Source of the DNA: an uncultured Bacteroidales bacterium
GTDB lineage: Bacteria; Bacteroidota; Bacteroidia; Bacteroidales; Bacteroidaceae
NCBI GenBank assembly: GCA_937876995.1
Contig: CALEFD010000051.1
Span: 1 to 20,069 of the forward strand
Length of the DNA: 20,069 nt
Direction: 5' to 3'
The notes beneath the pieces were generated by a model, which did not search any database, was not told the origin of the DNA, and saw nothing but the letters and a program-made list of their open reading frames with translations. The position numbers were made by a program, and so were the translations under genes. Within the stretch, counting starts at the first letter, position 1; every line of letters begins with the position of its first letter. Below are positions 7,542 through 15,455 of the stretch, one piece after another.

Positions 7542-8369
7542 TTACTTTTTAAACTTCAAGTTGTACTTCATGATGATGTCAAGGAGAGATACTGATGAAT
7601 CTTCCATATCAGTATTCAAAGCCTCAACCTTGCTAAGAATGTAGTTATAGAACACCTGAAGAACAAGAGCTACAATGATACCGAAGATAGTTGTGATAAG
7701 AGCCACCTTCATACCACCTGCTACAACAGTTGGAGAAATATCACCAGCCTTCTGGATATCGTCAAATGCCTGTACCATACCGATCACAGTTCCCAAGAAT
7801 CCGAGTGATGGAGAAATAGCGATAAACAATGTAATCCATGAAAGGTTTCTTTCCAAGTTAGAAGCCTGAACGCTACCATAAGAAACAACTGAACGTTCTA
7901 CTACGTCAAGACCTTCGTCTATACGCATCAAACCCTGATAGCAAATTGAAGCAACAGGACCGCGAGTGTTACGGCAGATTGATTTTGCAGCTTCAACATC
8001 GCCTGATTCAAGAGCAGCCTGAACATCTTCAAGAAGTTTCTTGCTGTTTACCTCTGACAAGCTAAGGAAGATGATACGCTCAATACAAAGAGCAACACCA
8101 AAAATCATAGCTACAGCTACAAGAGCCATAAAGCCTGCACTACCTTCAATAAACTTAATCTTCAAGTTTTTGTGAAGACTTACCTTTTCTTCTTCTACGA
8201 TAGGAGCTTCTTCAACTACCTCTTCTTCAACTGCTGCTGAATCAACTGCTGCTGAATCTGCAGCAACTTCTTCTGTTGCAGGTGCTACTTCGTCTTGAGC
8301 AATCACTGTCTGAGTAAGTCCGAATGCCAGAATACCCATCATTGCAATAGATGCAAATAACTTTTTCAT
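7542..8369 (-). CDS. exbB: ExbB/TolQ/MotA-family proton channel protein with signal-like N-terminus
   Basis: ExbB forms the pentameric inner-membrane channel scaffold around the ExbD helices. The MotA/TolQ/ExbB domain covers about 70-260, with helices at about 76-97, 176-196 and 220-245. The family signature SLGFLGTVIGMVQAFDDI is at 188-205, and TM3 has the pore threonines (ALITTIFGIIVAL). Unusually, the protein begins with a signal-peptide-like stretch (1-24, ending VIAQ), followed by an acidic Ala/Glu/Val-rich linker (25-62) containing a DSAAV repeat. This resembles the N-terminal periplasmic extensions of some ExbB/TolQ proteins. The size is 275 residues, against about 244 in E. coli. It heads the operon and lies 69 bases after tRNA-Ser; no good -7 box separates them, so readthrough from the tRNA is possible. 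Confidence 0.92.
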   Translation of the reverse strand: MKKLFASIAMMGILAFGLTQTVIAQDEVAPATEEVAADSAAVDSAAVEEEVVEEAPIVEEEKVSLHKNLKIKFIEGSAGFMALVAVAMIFGVALCIERIIFLSLSEVNSKKLLEDVQAALESGDVEAAKSICRNTRGPVASICYQGLMRIDEGLDVVERSVVSYGSVQASNLERNLSWITLFIAISPSLGFLGTVIGMVQAFDDIQKAGDISPTVVAGGMKVALITTIFGIIVALVLQVFYNYILSKVEALNTDMEDSSVSLLDIIMKYNLKFKK

Positions 8370-8438
8370 TTCTAGTAATTTTTAATTATTAATTGTTAGT
8401 TTATATCTTTTAATTCTCTCTCTTTCAAATACTTATTG

Positions 8439-8526
8439 CGGAAAGACGGGGATTCGAACCCCGGAAACGCTTTTGACGTTTACACGCTTTCCAGGCGTGC
8501 CTCTTCAACCACTCGAGCATCTTTCC
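8439..8526 (-). tRNA. tRNA-Ser (anticodon GGA)
   Basis: On the minus strand an 88-base tRNA folds fully. The acceptor stem is GGAAAGA/TCTTTCC with discriminator G at 8439. The D arm is CTC..GAG. The anticodon arm is CACGC-CTGGAAA-GCGTG, giving anticodon GGA (reads UCC and UCU). The class II variable arm is AAACG/CGTTT, and the T arm is CGGGG-TTCGAAT-CCCCG. The long variable arm confirms serine. The 3' CCA is not encoded: the next bases are CAA, as is usual in Bacteroidota. Confidence 0.97.
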
Positions 8527-8688
8527 CTTAAGGCACTTTTATGTATAGTGTCTAAAAACGGGTGCAAATTACAACTTTTTTGTGGAATATCCCTACTTTT
8601 TACAAGTTAATTAGCATTTTTTTCTCGCATTTGTAGATTTTGGTTAAAGTTTTCCCCTTTTACAGCCACAAACAGAACACAATTACGT

Positions 8689-8696
8689 TAACTTTG
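8689..8696 (+). promoter_or_regulatory. Bacteroidota -7 box for lpxK-thiL
   Basis: TAACTTTG fully matches TAnnTTTG. It lies 13 bases before the lpxK ATG, so the mRNA would have a leader of only about 8-10 bases. No TTTG at the -33 distance. The rest of 8527-8688 is AT-rich and I see nothing else in it apart from the upstream region of the divergent tRNA. Confidence 0.45.
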
Positions 8697-8709
8697 CAGT
8701 AGTGAAACT

Positions 8710-9777
8710 ATGTCAAACAAGGTAAACATATCAACTATTTTACGTCCATTCGGATTCATCTACGGAATTATAACCGAGACACGAAACCGAATGTATGATT
8801 GTGGCCTTTTCAAAAGCCACCGTTTTGACATACCAGTTATCAGTATTGGAAACATAACAGTTGGCGGAACAGGCAAAACACCTCACACGGAACACCTTAT
8901 TAAGTTACTAAACAAAGATTATAAGATAGCCGTACTGAGTAGAGGATATGGTAGAAAAAGCAAAGGGTTTGTACAATACACAGAACAGGAAACAGCCACT
9001 ACTTTAGGCGATGAGCCGTACCAGATGGCAACTAAATTTCCAACTGTCCAGGTAGCTGTTCACAGCAACAGAGCAGAAGGAATAGAACAACTTTTACAAT
9101 ACAATTCTTACGATGCCATACTATTGGACGATGCCTTTCAACACAGAAGAGTAAAGCCATCTACAAATATACTTTTGGTAGATTACAATCGCAATATTTT
9201 AGAAGATTGCATGCTACCTGCCGGCAGATTAAGAGAATGGGCTTACAATAGAAAAAGAGCCGATGTTATAATTGTGTCAAAATGCCCCGACAATATAACA
9301 GAACAAGAGATGTTGCGTTTAGAAAAGAGATTGGGCAATAATGGTCAGAAGATATTTTTCACCAAAATCAAATATGGACAAACCTATTTAATTGAGCACC
9401 CAAACACCCTGCTGAACTTAGAGCAGGAAAAAGAGAGCAGTATCTTGCTCTTATCAGGAATAGCATCGCCCAAACAGATGCACAGTTACCTAAAGAAGTT
9501 CACAAAGAACATCTCTCTGCTGGAATTTGCCGACCATCACTCATTTTCAGACAAGGACATACACAATATAGAGCAGGCTTTTCTAAGTTTAAAAGGAGAA
9601 AAAAGATACATAATTACAACAGAAAAAGATGCTGCACGATTAAAATCCATCAATCTGAAAGAAGAGATAAAGTCATCATTATACATTCTACCCATAGAGA
9701 TAGAGTTTGTAAAAGATGGCACGCTATTTGACAGATACATAATAGAGGAAATAAAAAACAAACAACAGACAATATGA
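8710..9777 (+). CDS. lpxK: Tetraacyldisaccharide 4'-kinase (lipid A 4'-kinase)
   Basis: LpxK phosphorylates the 4' position of the tetraacyl-disaccharide 1-phosphate to make lipid IVA, a late step of lipid A synthesis at the inner face of the inner membrane. The N-terminal RPFGFIYGIITETRNRMYD (about 12-30) fits the usual membrane-associated helix. The Walker A loop GNITVGGTGKTP is at 47-58 with Lys56. VLSRGYGRKSKG (75-86), LGDEPYQMA (99-107) and LLDDAFQHRR (138-147), with its paired aspartates, are the family motifs. At 355 residues it is longer than E. coli LpxK (328), which is normal in Bacteroidota. Its TGA overlaps the ATG of thiL (ATGA), so the two are probably translationally coupled. 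Arginine is mostly AGA, indicating ordinary expression. Confidence 0.95.
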   Translation: MSNKVNISTILRPFGFIYGIITETRNRMYDCGLFKSHRFDIPVISIGNITVGGTGKTPHTEHLIKLLNKDYKIAVLSRGYGRKSKGFVQYTEQETATTLGDEPYQMATKFPTVQVAVHSNRAEGIEQLLQYNSYDAILLDDAFQHRRVKPSTNILLVDYNRNILEDCMLPAGRLREWAYNRKRADVIIVSKCPDNITEQEMLRLEKRLGNNGQKIFFTKIKYGQTYLIEHPNTLLNLEQEKESSILLLSGIASPKQMHSYLKKFTKNISLLEFADHHSFSDKDIHNIEQAFLSLKGEKRYIITTEKDAARLKSINLKEEIKSSLYILPIEIEFVKDGTLFDRYIIEEIKNKQQTI

Positions 9778-10826
9778 CCGACAACAAAAGAACAGAAATA
9801 GCCGAATTGGGTGAATTCGGTTTAATAAATCATTTGACTGCAAATTTAAAATCGGGAAACGATTCTACAGTTTATGGTGTTGGCGATGATGCAGCAGTTT
9901 TGGACTACAAAGAGAAAGAGATTTTGGTAACCACCGATATGCTTATGGAAGGTGTTCACTTTGATTTGACATACGTTCCTATGAAACATTTGGGATACAA
10001 ATCTGCAATGGTAAACATTTCAGATATATATGCTATGAACGGCACCCCAAAACAGATGACCGTATCTATTGCATTAAGCAAAAGATTTTCTGTTCAAGAT
10101 TTAGAAGAGTTTTATGCCGGTTTAGAATTAGCCTGCAAAAAACATAATGTAGATTTGATTGGTGGCGATACCACAGCATCGCTGACAGGTTTGGCTATAA
10201 GCATTACATGCATAGGTGAGTGCGAAAAAGGAGAAGCCGTCTATAGGAACAGTGCCGGACAGAACGATTTAATTTGTGTAACCGGAAATTTAGGAGCCGC
10301 TTATATGGGACTACAATTGTTAGAACGCGAAAAAGCAGTATTCAATTCAACCGAACAAGATAGCAACACCCCGTTTGCCCCCGATTTTTCAGGTAAGGAG
10401 TATCTTTTAGAGCGTCAGTTAAAACCAGAAGCACGCCAAGACATCATTGCACAACTGAAAGAAGCCGGTGTACAGCCCACATCTATGATAGACATATCAG
10501 ACGGACTATCATCAGAACTTATGCATCTTTGCAAACAGAGCGGAACGGGTTGCAGCATATTCCAGGAACGAATCCCTATTGATTACCAAACAGCCCTTGC
10601 TGCAGAAGAGTTCAATATGGATGTATATACATGCGCACTTAATGGTGGCGAAGATTACGAATTACTTTTCACTGTTCCGTTAACAGACCACGACAAAATA
10701 ATCAAGATGAAAGATGTAAAACTGATAGGACACATGACACGCCCTGAATTAGGGTTACATCTTATAACCAAATCGGGACAGGAAATAGAATTAAAAGCAC
10801 AAGGTTGGCAAATTAGCAATAAATAA
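9774..10826 (+). CDS. thiL: Thiamine-monophosphate kinase
   Basis: ThiL phosphorylates thiamine monophosphate to the active cofactor thiamine diphosphate with ATP, the last step of thiamine synthesis. The family motifs are all present: GVGDDAAVLD (35-44), TTDMLMEGVHF (53-63), NISDIYAMNGTP (81-92), LIGGDTT (128-134), SMIDISDGLSSEL (237-249) and NGGEDYELLF (290-299). These supply the metal- and phosphate-binding aspartates of the AIR-synthase/PurM-like fold. The length of 350 is slightly above E. coli (325). The start overlaps the lpxK stop by four bases. The gene has no functional link to lipid A, so the pairing is a genome-organisation feature rather than a pathway. A hairpin terminator follows 4 bases after the stop. 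Confidence 0.95.
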   Translation: MTDNKRTEIAELGEFGLINHLTANLKSGNDSTVYGVGDDAAVLDYKEKEILVTTDMLMEGVHFDLTYVPMKHLGYKSAMVNISDIYAMNGTPKQMTVSIALSKRFSVQDLEEFYAGLELACKKHNVDLIGGDTTASLTGLAISITCIGECEKGEAVYRNSAGQNDLICVTGNLGAAYMGLQLLEREKAVFNSTEQDSNTPFAPDFSGKEYLLERQLKPEARQDIIAQLKEAGVQPTSMIDISDGLSSELMHLCKQSGTGCSIFQERIPIDYQTALAAEEFNMDVYTCALNGGEDYELLFTVPLTDHDKIIKMKDVKLIGHMTRPELGLHLITKSGQEIELKAQGWQISNK

Positions 10827-10830
10827 AACA

Positions 10831-10864
10831 GACCCCAAAAGTTTTTTATCCAACTTTTGGGGTC
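10831..10864. terminator. Bidirectional terminator between thiL and the RND operon
   Basis: A stem of 11-13 pairs (GACCCCAAAAG at 10831-10841 with CTTTTGGGGTC at 10854-10864, extendable two pairs inward) lies between two converging transcription units. T-rich sequence follows on the plus strand (CATTTTATAT). Reading the minus strand, TGTTTTATTTATT follows. It can therefore end both thiL and the efflux operon. Confidence 0.85.
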
Positions 10865-10898
10865 CATTTTATATACACTATTGTTCTATACCGACCTA

Positions 10899-11192
10899 TC
10901 AGATGGTTTTTTCAATATTCCACACAAATGCACGTAAACCAAGTTTTTCTGTAGCTTTGTCCATTTCGTGCAGTCTTTCCAAAAGAATATCTACCACTTT
11001 ATCGTCAACTATAGTTATTATTCCCGAACACATTGAAGGCCAAGCATGGTTACCATAATGTGGTTCACCATTTACCGATCCCCTACCCTGCAACTGTTCT
11101 ATCATGGAAAAACCGCGGCAGTTTAAGTGAGTCAATAAATCAACAATACGTTCCTTATATGCTTGATCAAATGCTATAAATACCGATTTCAT
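10899..11192 (-). CDS. PII-like, RND-transporter-associated small protein (PG0541 family)
   Basis: A 97-residue protein with the predicted order strand (1-8), helix (9-23), strand (27-35), loop, strand (55-63), helix (65-82), strand (85-92), which is the ferredoxin-like fold of PII and CutA proteins. The central loop has QGRGSVNGEPHYGNHAWPS (35-53), reminiscent of the PII T-loop region. The alpha-beta layout is my own reading. From memory, a family named after P. gingivalis PG0541 sits behind RND pump genes in Bacteroidota in just this way. It is the last gene of the operon, 32 bases after the pump. A role in sensing a small ligand or metal and modulating efflux is inferred. It is not a nitrogen-regulation GlnB: no amt or glnA is nearby, and the adenylylation/uridylylation site is not evident. 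Confidence 0.75.
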   Translation of the reverse strand: MKSVFIAFDQAYKERIVDLLTHLNCRGFSMIEQLQGRGSVNGEPHYGNHAWPSMCSGIITIVDDKVVDILLERLHEMDKATEKLGLRAFVWNIEKTI

Positions 11193-11224
11193 ATAGTCAT
11201 TGCCTTTATTAGTTACTACTTACA

Positions 11225-14200
11225 TTATCTATTCCTTATGTATTTATCTTTATTATCAGCCCAATACTCCAAAAGTTGCAATCTTTTTCTATGCTTCCTG
11301 CGCTGACGTTTTATTCCGGTAGCGGTAAACATACAGTATAGTACAGGTACTACAAGCAGTGTCATAAAGGTAGATATTGTCAGACCACCAATAACCGAAA
11401 TACCTAAAGGACGCCACATAGCTGCACCCTGTCCCTGACTGACTGCCATTGGTATCATACCAAGAATAGTGGTCAAAGTAGTCATCAAAACCGGACGCAA
11501 ACGGCTCTTAGCAGCTGTAACAGTAGATTGAACAGCCGATTGTCCACGTTCACGACACAAACCTGTATAATCCACAAGTACTATACCATTCTTTACCACA
11601 ATACCTATCAGCATAATTGCGCCCATAAAACTCATCACATTAAGAGATGTATTGGTAAGTCCAAGTCCTAATAATACACCCGAAATTGCGAATGGCACTG
11701 AGAACATAATAATAAATGGTAGGGTAAGCGATTCAAACTGCGCTGCCATCACTATAAATACCAAAAGTATAATCAGCAATGCCAACAATCCTAAATCGGC
11801 AAACGATTCCTGTTGTTCTTCGTAATCACCGGCTATCTGGATAGATACACCTTCAGGAATATCCAAATTCTTGATTATCTGCTTTCCGGCATCTACAACT
11901 TCACTTAGGACTGCATCGCCCGAAACCACACAGGTTACAGTATTTATACGTTGTCTGTCTTTACGCTCAATTGAAGGAGGGGTAAACCTTTCTACCACAG
12001 TTCCTACATCTTTCACTCTAACAGAGTTGCCGGCAGAACCATAAAGCAGAATATTTTCAATATCTTCCAAATCTGTTCTGAATTCAGGAGCATAACGAAC
12101 ACGAATATTATACTCTTCACCATCTTCTCTGTAATAAGAAGCAGTAGCACCATAAATTCTATTACGTAAGAATGTTGCAGCAGTTGTTAGGTTTAAACCA
12201 TTCTGAGCCAGCTTTTCTCTGTCAAAAACTACTTGATACTCCGGCTGATACTGTTCACGACTAACGTATGCTTCGCCCACACCCTTTATCTTCTTCATCT
12301 CAGCAATAAAATCTGTTGCCAGATTATCGGTCTCTTCCAAATCATAACCATAGATTTCAAAATCTACTGTAGATTGACCGCCCATACCACCGCCACCGGT
12401 GCTAACCATAAAACGTTCTATCTCCGGACGTTCGGTCAGGTCGGCACGCATCTCTGTTACAATTTCACTTATTGTCTTGTCACGTTTGTCAAAATCCACA
12501 AGCGTTATATTGAATGCAATAATATGAGTACCATTAGTCTGCATTGATGCAAATGTATTATCCTCATCGGCAGCACCTACTCTATAGTTACATACCAACA
12601 TTTCATCTTTGTATCTTTCCATCCAGAGTTCCGAAAGTTCCGAAGCCATTTCGCGGGAACGTTCTGTATTGGTATTCATAGGCATATATAGCGTAGCTGT
12701 TACTCGTCCGTTATCGTCCGATGGGAAAAACTCCGTCTTAATGGATGGTACAAACATCATAGATGCTACAAACAACAGCAAACATGATACTAATACAGTT
12801 TTTCTGTGCCTTACACACCAATTTATTAAACGTGCATACTGTATATCCAGTTTATTAAGCATATTCAGGAACGGATCATACAGGATATGGTGCAGTTTAC
12901 TCTGTTTCTTTTCCAGTTTCAACATCTGCGAACAGAGCATAGGTGTAAGAGACAAAGCTGCAACTGTAGATACTATCATAATGATACACATCATCCATCC
13001 AAGTTCCTTAAACATTACGCCGGTCATACCGGAAATCATTGTGAGCGGGAAGAACACCGCAAGCATGGTAAGGGTAGATGCTATTACAGATACCGCAACT
13101 TCGTTGGTTGCGTGTATGGCAGCCTGTTTAGGATCGGATCCACGTTCAATATGCGTAGTAACATTCTCCAGCACCACAATTGCATCATCCACAACCATAC
13201 CTATAGCTATAGTCAAAGTACTCAACGATATAATATTTAATGTACCGTCAGTCAATGCCAAATATATAAACGATGCAATCAATGACAATGGAATGGTTAT
13301 ACCAACCACCACAGTTGCACGCCAACGACCTGTAAAGATATACACCACCAATACCACAAACAGCAAAGCATACAGAATAGTCTCTGCCAACGATTTGATA
13401 GTATTAATAATATCTTTTGAACCATCTACAATTACACCTATATTAACATCGGCAGGCAATGTTTCCTGTAATTGAGGCAACATAGCTTTTACCTTTTTAC
13501 AGATCTCCACAGTGTTTGCACCGGTCTGTTTCTGAATAGTCATCATAGCACCCTGACGACCGTTTGTATAGGTCTCCTGAGCACGTTCCTGAGTGGTATC
13601 AACCACACGAGCCACATCTTTCAAATATACTGTTTTACCACCCGAAGATGTCAATACCAGGTTATTCATCTCCGTAGGATCGTCAAATTCACCCTCTACG
13701 CGAAGTGAAAAACTTTCATTACCTATATCAATATTACCGCCCGGTATATTCCTATTCTCATTTCCTATAAGAGCACTTATACTCTCTATAGTAAGACCAT
13801 AAGCTTCTAATTTGGCCGGGTCACAATATACATATATCTCACGTTGTGGCGCACCCGCTACCGACACTGTACCCACACCCGGTATTCTTGCCAACGGATT
13901 AACCACATTTTCATCCAATATCTTATATAGCGCAGCCTGGCTCTCATCTGCCTGAACCGATAACAGCATAATAGGCATCATACTGGTATCAAACTTGAAT
14001 ATGGTTGGAGTACCCACTCCGTCAGGCAACGCAGTGGAAATCATATTCAGTTTATCTCGAACATCGTTCGTCAAATCATCTATATCATGACCAAATTCAA
14101 ATTCCAATGTCACTATAGATACATTCTCAGACGATTTTGATGATATATGTTTTATATAGCTACAACTATTCAAGGTACTTTCCAAAGGCCTTGTAACATT

Positions 14201-14383
14201 ATTCTCAATATCGGATGCACTTGCACCGGAATAATATGTAAACACCATAATGGTATTTGATTCAATATCCGGCAACTGATCTATCGGCAGTTTTGTAAAT
14301 GAAAACAGACCGAAGACAACGATAGCCAAGAAACACAAGGCTGTCATTATAGGTCTTTTGACCGCTCCTTCGTATAGACTCAT
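11225..14383 (-). CDS. RND efflux pump, HAE1/AcrB family inner-membrane transporter
   Basis: The 1052-residue length, two periplasmic loops and twelve-helix pattern are those of AcrB-like proton antiporters that export drugs, bile salts or dyes through a TolC channel. It begins with YEGAVKRPIMTALCFLAIVVFG (TM1). TM4 carries the proton-relay Asp399-Asp400 in IAIGMVVDDAIVVLENV, and TM10 has the partner lysine in VVKNGIVLVDYTG. A glycine-rich STGGGGMGGQSTVDF lies in the second periplasmic loop. The hydrophobic pattern looks like HAE1 rather than a metal exporter (CzcA/CusA), but substrates cannot be read from the sequence. It is 12 bases after the membrane-fusion gene and 32 before the PII-like gene. 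In P. gingivalis the equivalent set is xepCAB. Large antisense open frames inside it are shadows. Confidence 0.93.
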   Translation of the reverse strand: MSLYEGAVKRPIMTALCFLAIVVFGLFSFTKLPIDQLPDIESNTIMVFTYYSGASASDIENNVTRPLESTLNSCSYIKHISSKSSENVSIVTLEFEFGHDIDDLTNDVRDKLNMISTALPDGVGTPTIFKFDTSMMPIMLLSVQADESQAALYKILDENVVNPLARIPGVGTVSVAGAPQREIYVYCDPAKLEAYGLTIESISALIGNENRNIPGGNIDIGNESFSLRVEGEFDDPTEMNNLVLTSSGGKTVYLKDVARVVDTTQERAQETYTNGRQGAMMTIQKQTGANTVEICKKVKAMLPQLQETLPADVNIGVIVDGSKDIINTIKSLAETILYALLFVVLVVYIFTGRWRATVVVGITIPLSLIASFIYLALTDGTLNIISLSTLTIAIGMVVDDAIVVLENVTTHIERGSDPKQAAIHATNEVAVSVIASTLTMLAVFFPLTMISGMTGVMFKELGWMMCIIMIVSTVAALSLTPMLCSQMLKLEKKQSKLHHILYDPFLNMLNKLDIQYARLINWCVRHRKTVLVSCLLLFVASMMFVPSIKTEFFPSDDNGRVTATLYMPMNTNTERSREMASELSELWMERYKDEMLVCNYRVGAADEDNTFASMQTNGTHIIAFNITLVDFDKRDKTISEIVTEMRADLTERPEIERFMVSTGGGGMGGQSTVDFEIYGYDLEETDNLATDFIAEMKKIKGVGEAYVSREQYQPEYQVVFDREKLAQNGLNLTTAATFLRNRIYGATASYYREDGEEYNIRVRYAPEFRTDLEDIENILLYGSAGNSVRVKDVGTVVERFTPPSIERKDRQRINTVTCVVSGDAVLSEVVDAGKQIIKNLDIPEGVSIQIAGDYEEQQESFADLGLLALLIILLVFIVMAAQFESLTLPFIIMFSVPFAISGVLLGLGLTNTSLNVMSFMGAIMLIGIVVKNGIVLVDYTGLCRERGQSAVQSTVTAAKSRLRPVLMTTLTTILGMIPMAVSQGQGAAMWRPLGISVIGGLTISTFMTLLVVPVLYCMFTATGIKRQRRKHRKRLQLLEYWADNKDKYIRNR

Positions 14384-14395
14384 CGTTTTTCTAAT

Positions 14396-15424
14396 TTATT
14401 TTTCAACAATCACCTCAATGCCATCTGAAAGGTGTGCCTGACCGGCCACAACAATCTGTGCATTATTTTCTACACCGGACAACAATTCATATTTATCGCC
14501 CAAACGCTGTCCTAACTGAACAGGCTGGAACCACACTTTACCATCTCTATATACATACACAAAACGTTCTCCCGAACCTGCCCGTTTTACAATAGCCACA
14601 TCGGGAACAACAACATGCTGTTCTGTGCCCAAGTTTACGGTAGCTCTTGCAAACATACCCGGACGAATCTTTTTGTCTTTATTGGCAACCGATACCTCTA
14701 CAGGGAATGTATGTGTCATTGGGTCTATTGTAGGATATACCAACGAAACAGTTCCTTCAAACTGTTCACCCGGATAGGCATCTGCTTCAATCATAACTTT
14801 GTTACCTTTCTTAATACGCGCAAAATACTTCTCCGACACATTTATGGTAAGTTTCACCGGAGCAATCTTTTGAACCACTAAAACAGCCTGACCTGCATAT
14901 AGATCGCCATCGTCATAGTTTCTGGCAGTAACCACTCCATCAATAGGGCTAAGCAACTGAGTATTTTCAAGCAGATTGTTGTATGATGTTTTGTTAACCT
15001 CAAGTTGAAGTTTCATATTGTCCCATTCAGCCTTGGATACGCCACCCACCTTATATAATTCATCAATACGGTTAAATTCAACCTCCATATTACTTATTTG
15101 GAGTCTCAACTGTTTCAGACTGGATTCATCCATCTGTACCAGTTTCTGACCTTTAGTTACATTATCGCCAACCTCCACTAGAATCTTTTCTATTCTGGAA
15201 GGAGCAGCAGGAGCTATGTTGTTTTTTATATCACTAACTACAGTAGCAGCATAAACCTGCAACTGATCAACATCCTGAACTGCAACAGAAGCCAACTTAA
15301 CTCTGGGCTGAACCTCTTCTACAATCTTTGCATCCGAACTCTGTTCTGTGGCATTCTTGCTATTGCACGATGCAAGCATACACATAGCACATAGAGCCAT
15401 CACTGAAACTTTAACTGATTTCAT
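14396..15424 (-). CDS. RND efflux membrane-fusion (periplasmic adaptor) lipoprotein
   Basis: The 342-residue adaptor links the RND pump to its outer-membrane channel. The signal peptide ends in lipobox LASC (Cys20), so it is a lipoprotein probably held in the inner membrane, like AcrA. The domains appear in the standard order. A first lipoyl half (about 75-98, ILVEVGDNVTKGQKLVQMD) is followed by a short helical hairpin, then a second lipoyl half (about 138-165, SPIDGVVTARNYDDGDLYAG). A beta-barrel and a membrane-proximal domain follow, ending near the C-terminus with LSDGIEVIVEK. The hairpin is short compared with AcrA. It lies 31 bases after the TolC-like gene and 12 before the pump. Confidence 0.92.
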   Translation of the reverse strand: MKSVKVSVMALCAMCMLASCNSKNATEQSSDAKIVEEVQPRVKLASVAVQDVDQLQVYAATVVSDIKNNIAPAAPSRIEKILVEVGDNVTKGQKLVQMDESSLKQLRLQISNMEVEFNRIDELYKVGGVSKAEWDNMKLQLEVNKTSYNNLLENTQLLSPIDGVVTARNYDDGDLYAGQAVLVVQKIAPVKLTINVSEKYFARIKKGNKVMIEADAYPGEQFEGTVSLVYPTIDPMTHTFPVEVSVANKDKKIRPGMFARATVNLGTEQHVVVPDVAIVKRAGSGERFVYVYRDGKVWFQPVQLGQRLGDKYELLSGVENNAQIVVAGQAHLSDGIEVIVEK

Positions 15425-15455
15425 TTTATATCTGTTTATTATTTACCATTAAAAA

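Noticed and set aside
8211..8280. CTG-rich short repeat encoding DSAAV twice in exbB
   Set aside because: It is in frame within the acidic linker of ExbB and only two units long. It is low-complexity coding sequence, not a separate repeat element.
8527..8600. TAATTTG on the minus strand as tRNA-Ser promoter
   Set aside because: It has one base too few between TA and TTTG, and no -33 box is placed correctly.
12609..13475. A 288-codon open frame on the plus strand inside the RND pump gene
   Set aside because: It is antisense to a gene with full family motifs, has no recognisable domain, and its composition (Ser/Thr/Ile-rich) is what the reverse of a membrane-protein gene gives.
11225..14383. 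Heavy-metal (CzcA/CusA-type) identity for the RND pump, suggested by the PII-like neighbour
   Set aside because: I see no metal-exporter signature (methionine clusters or the metal-type TM4 motif), and the sequence reads as HAE1.
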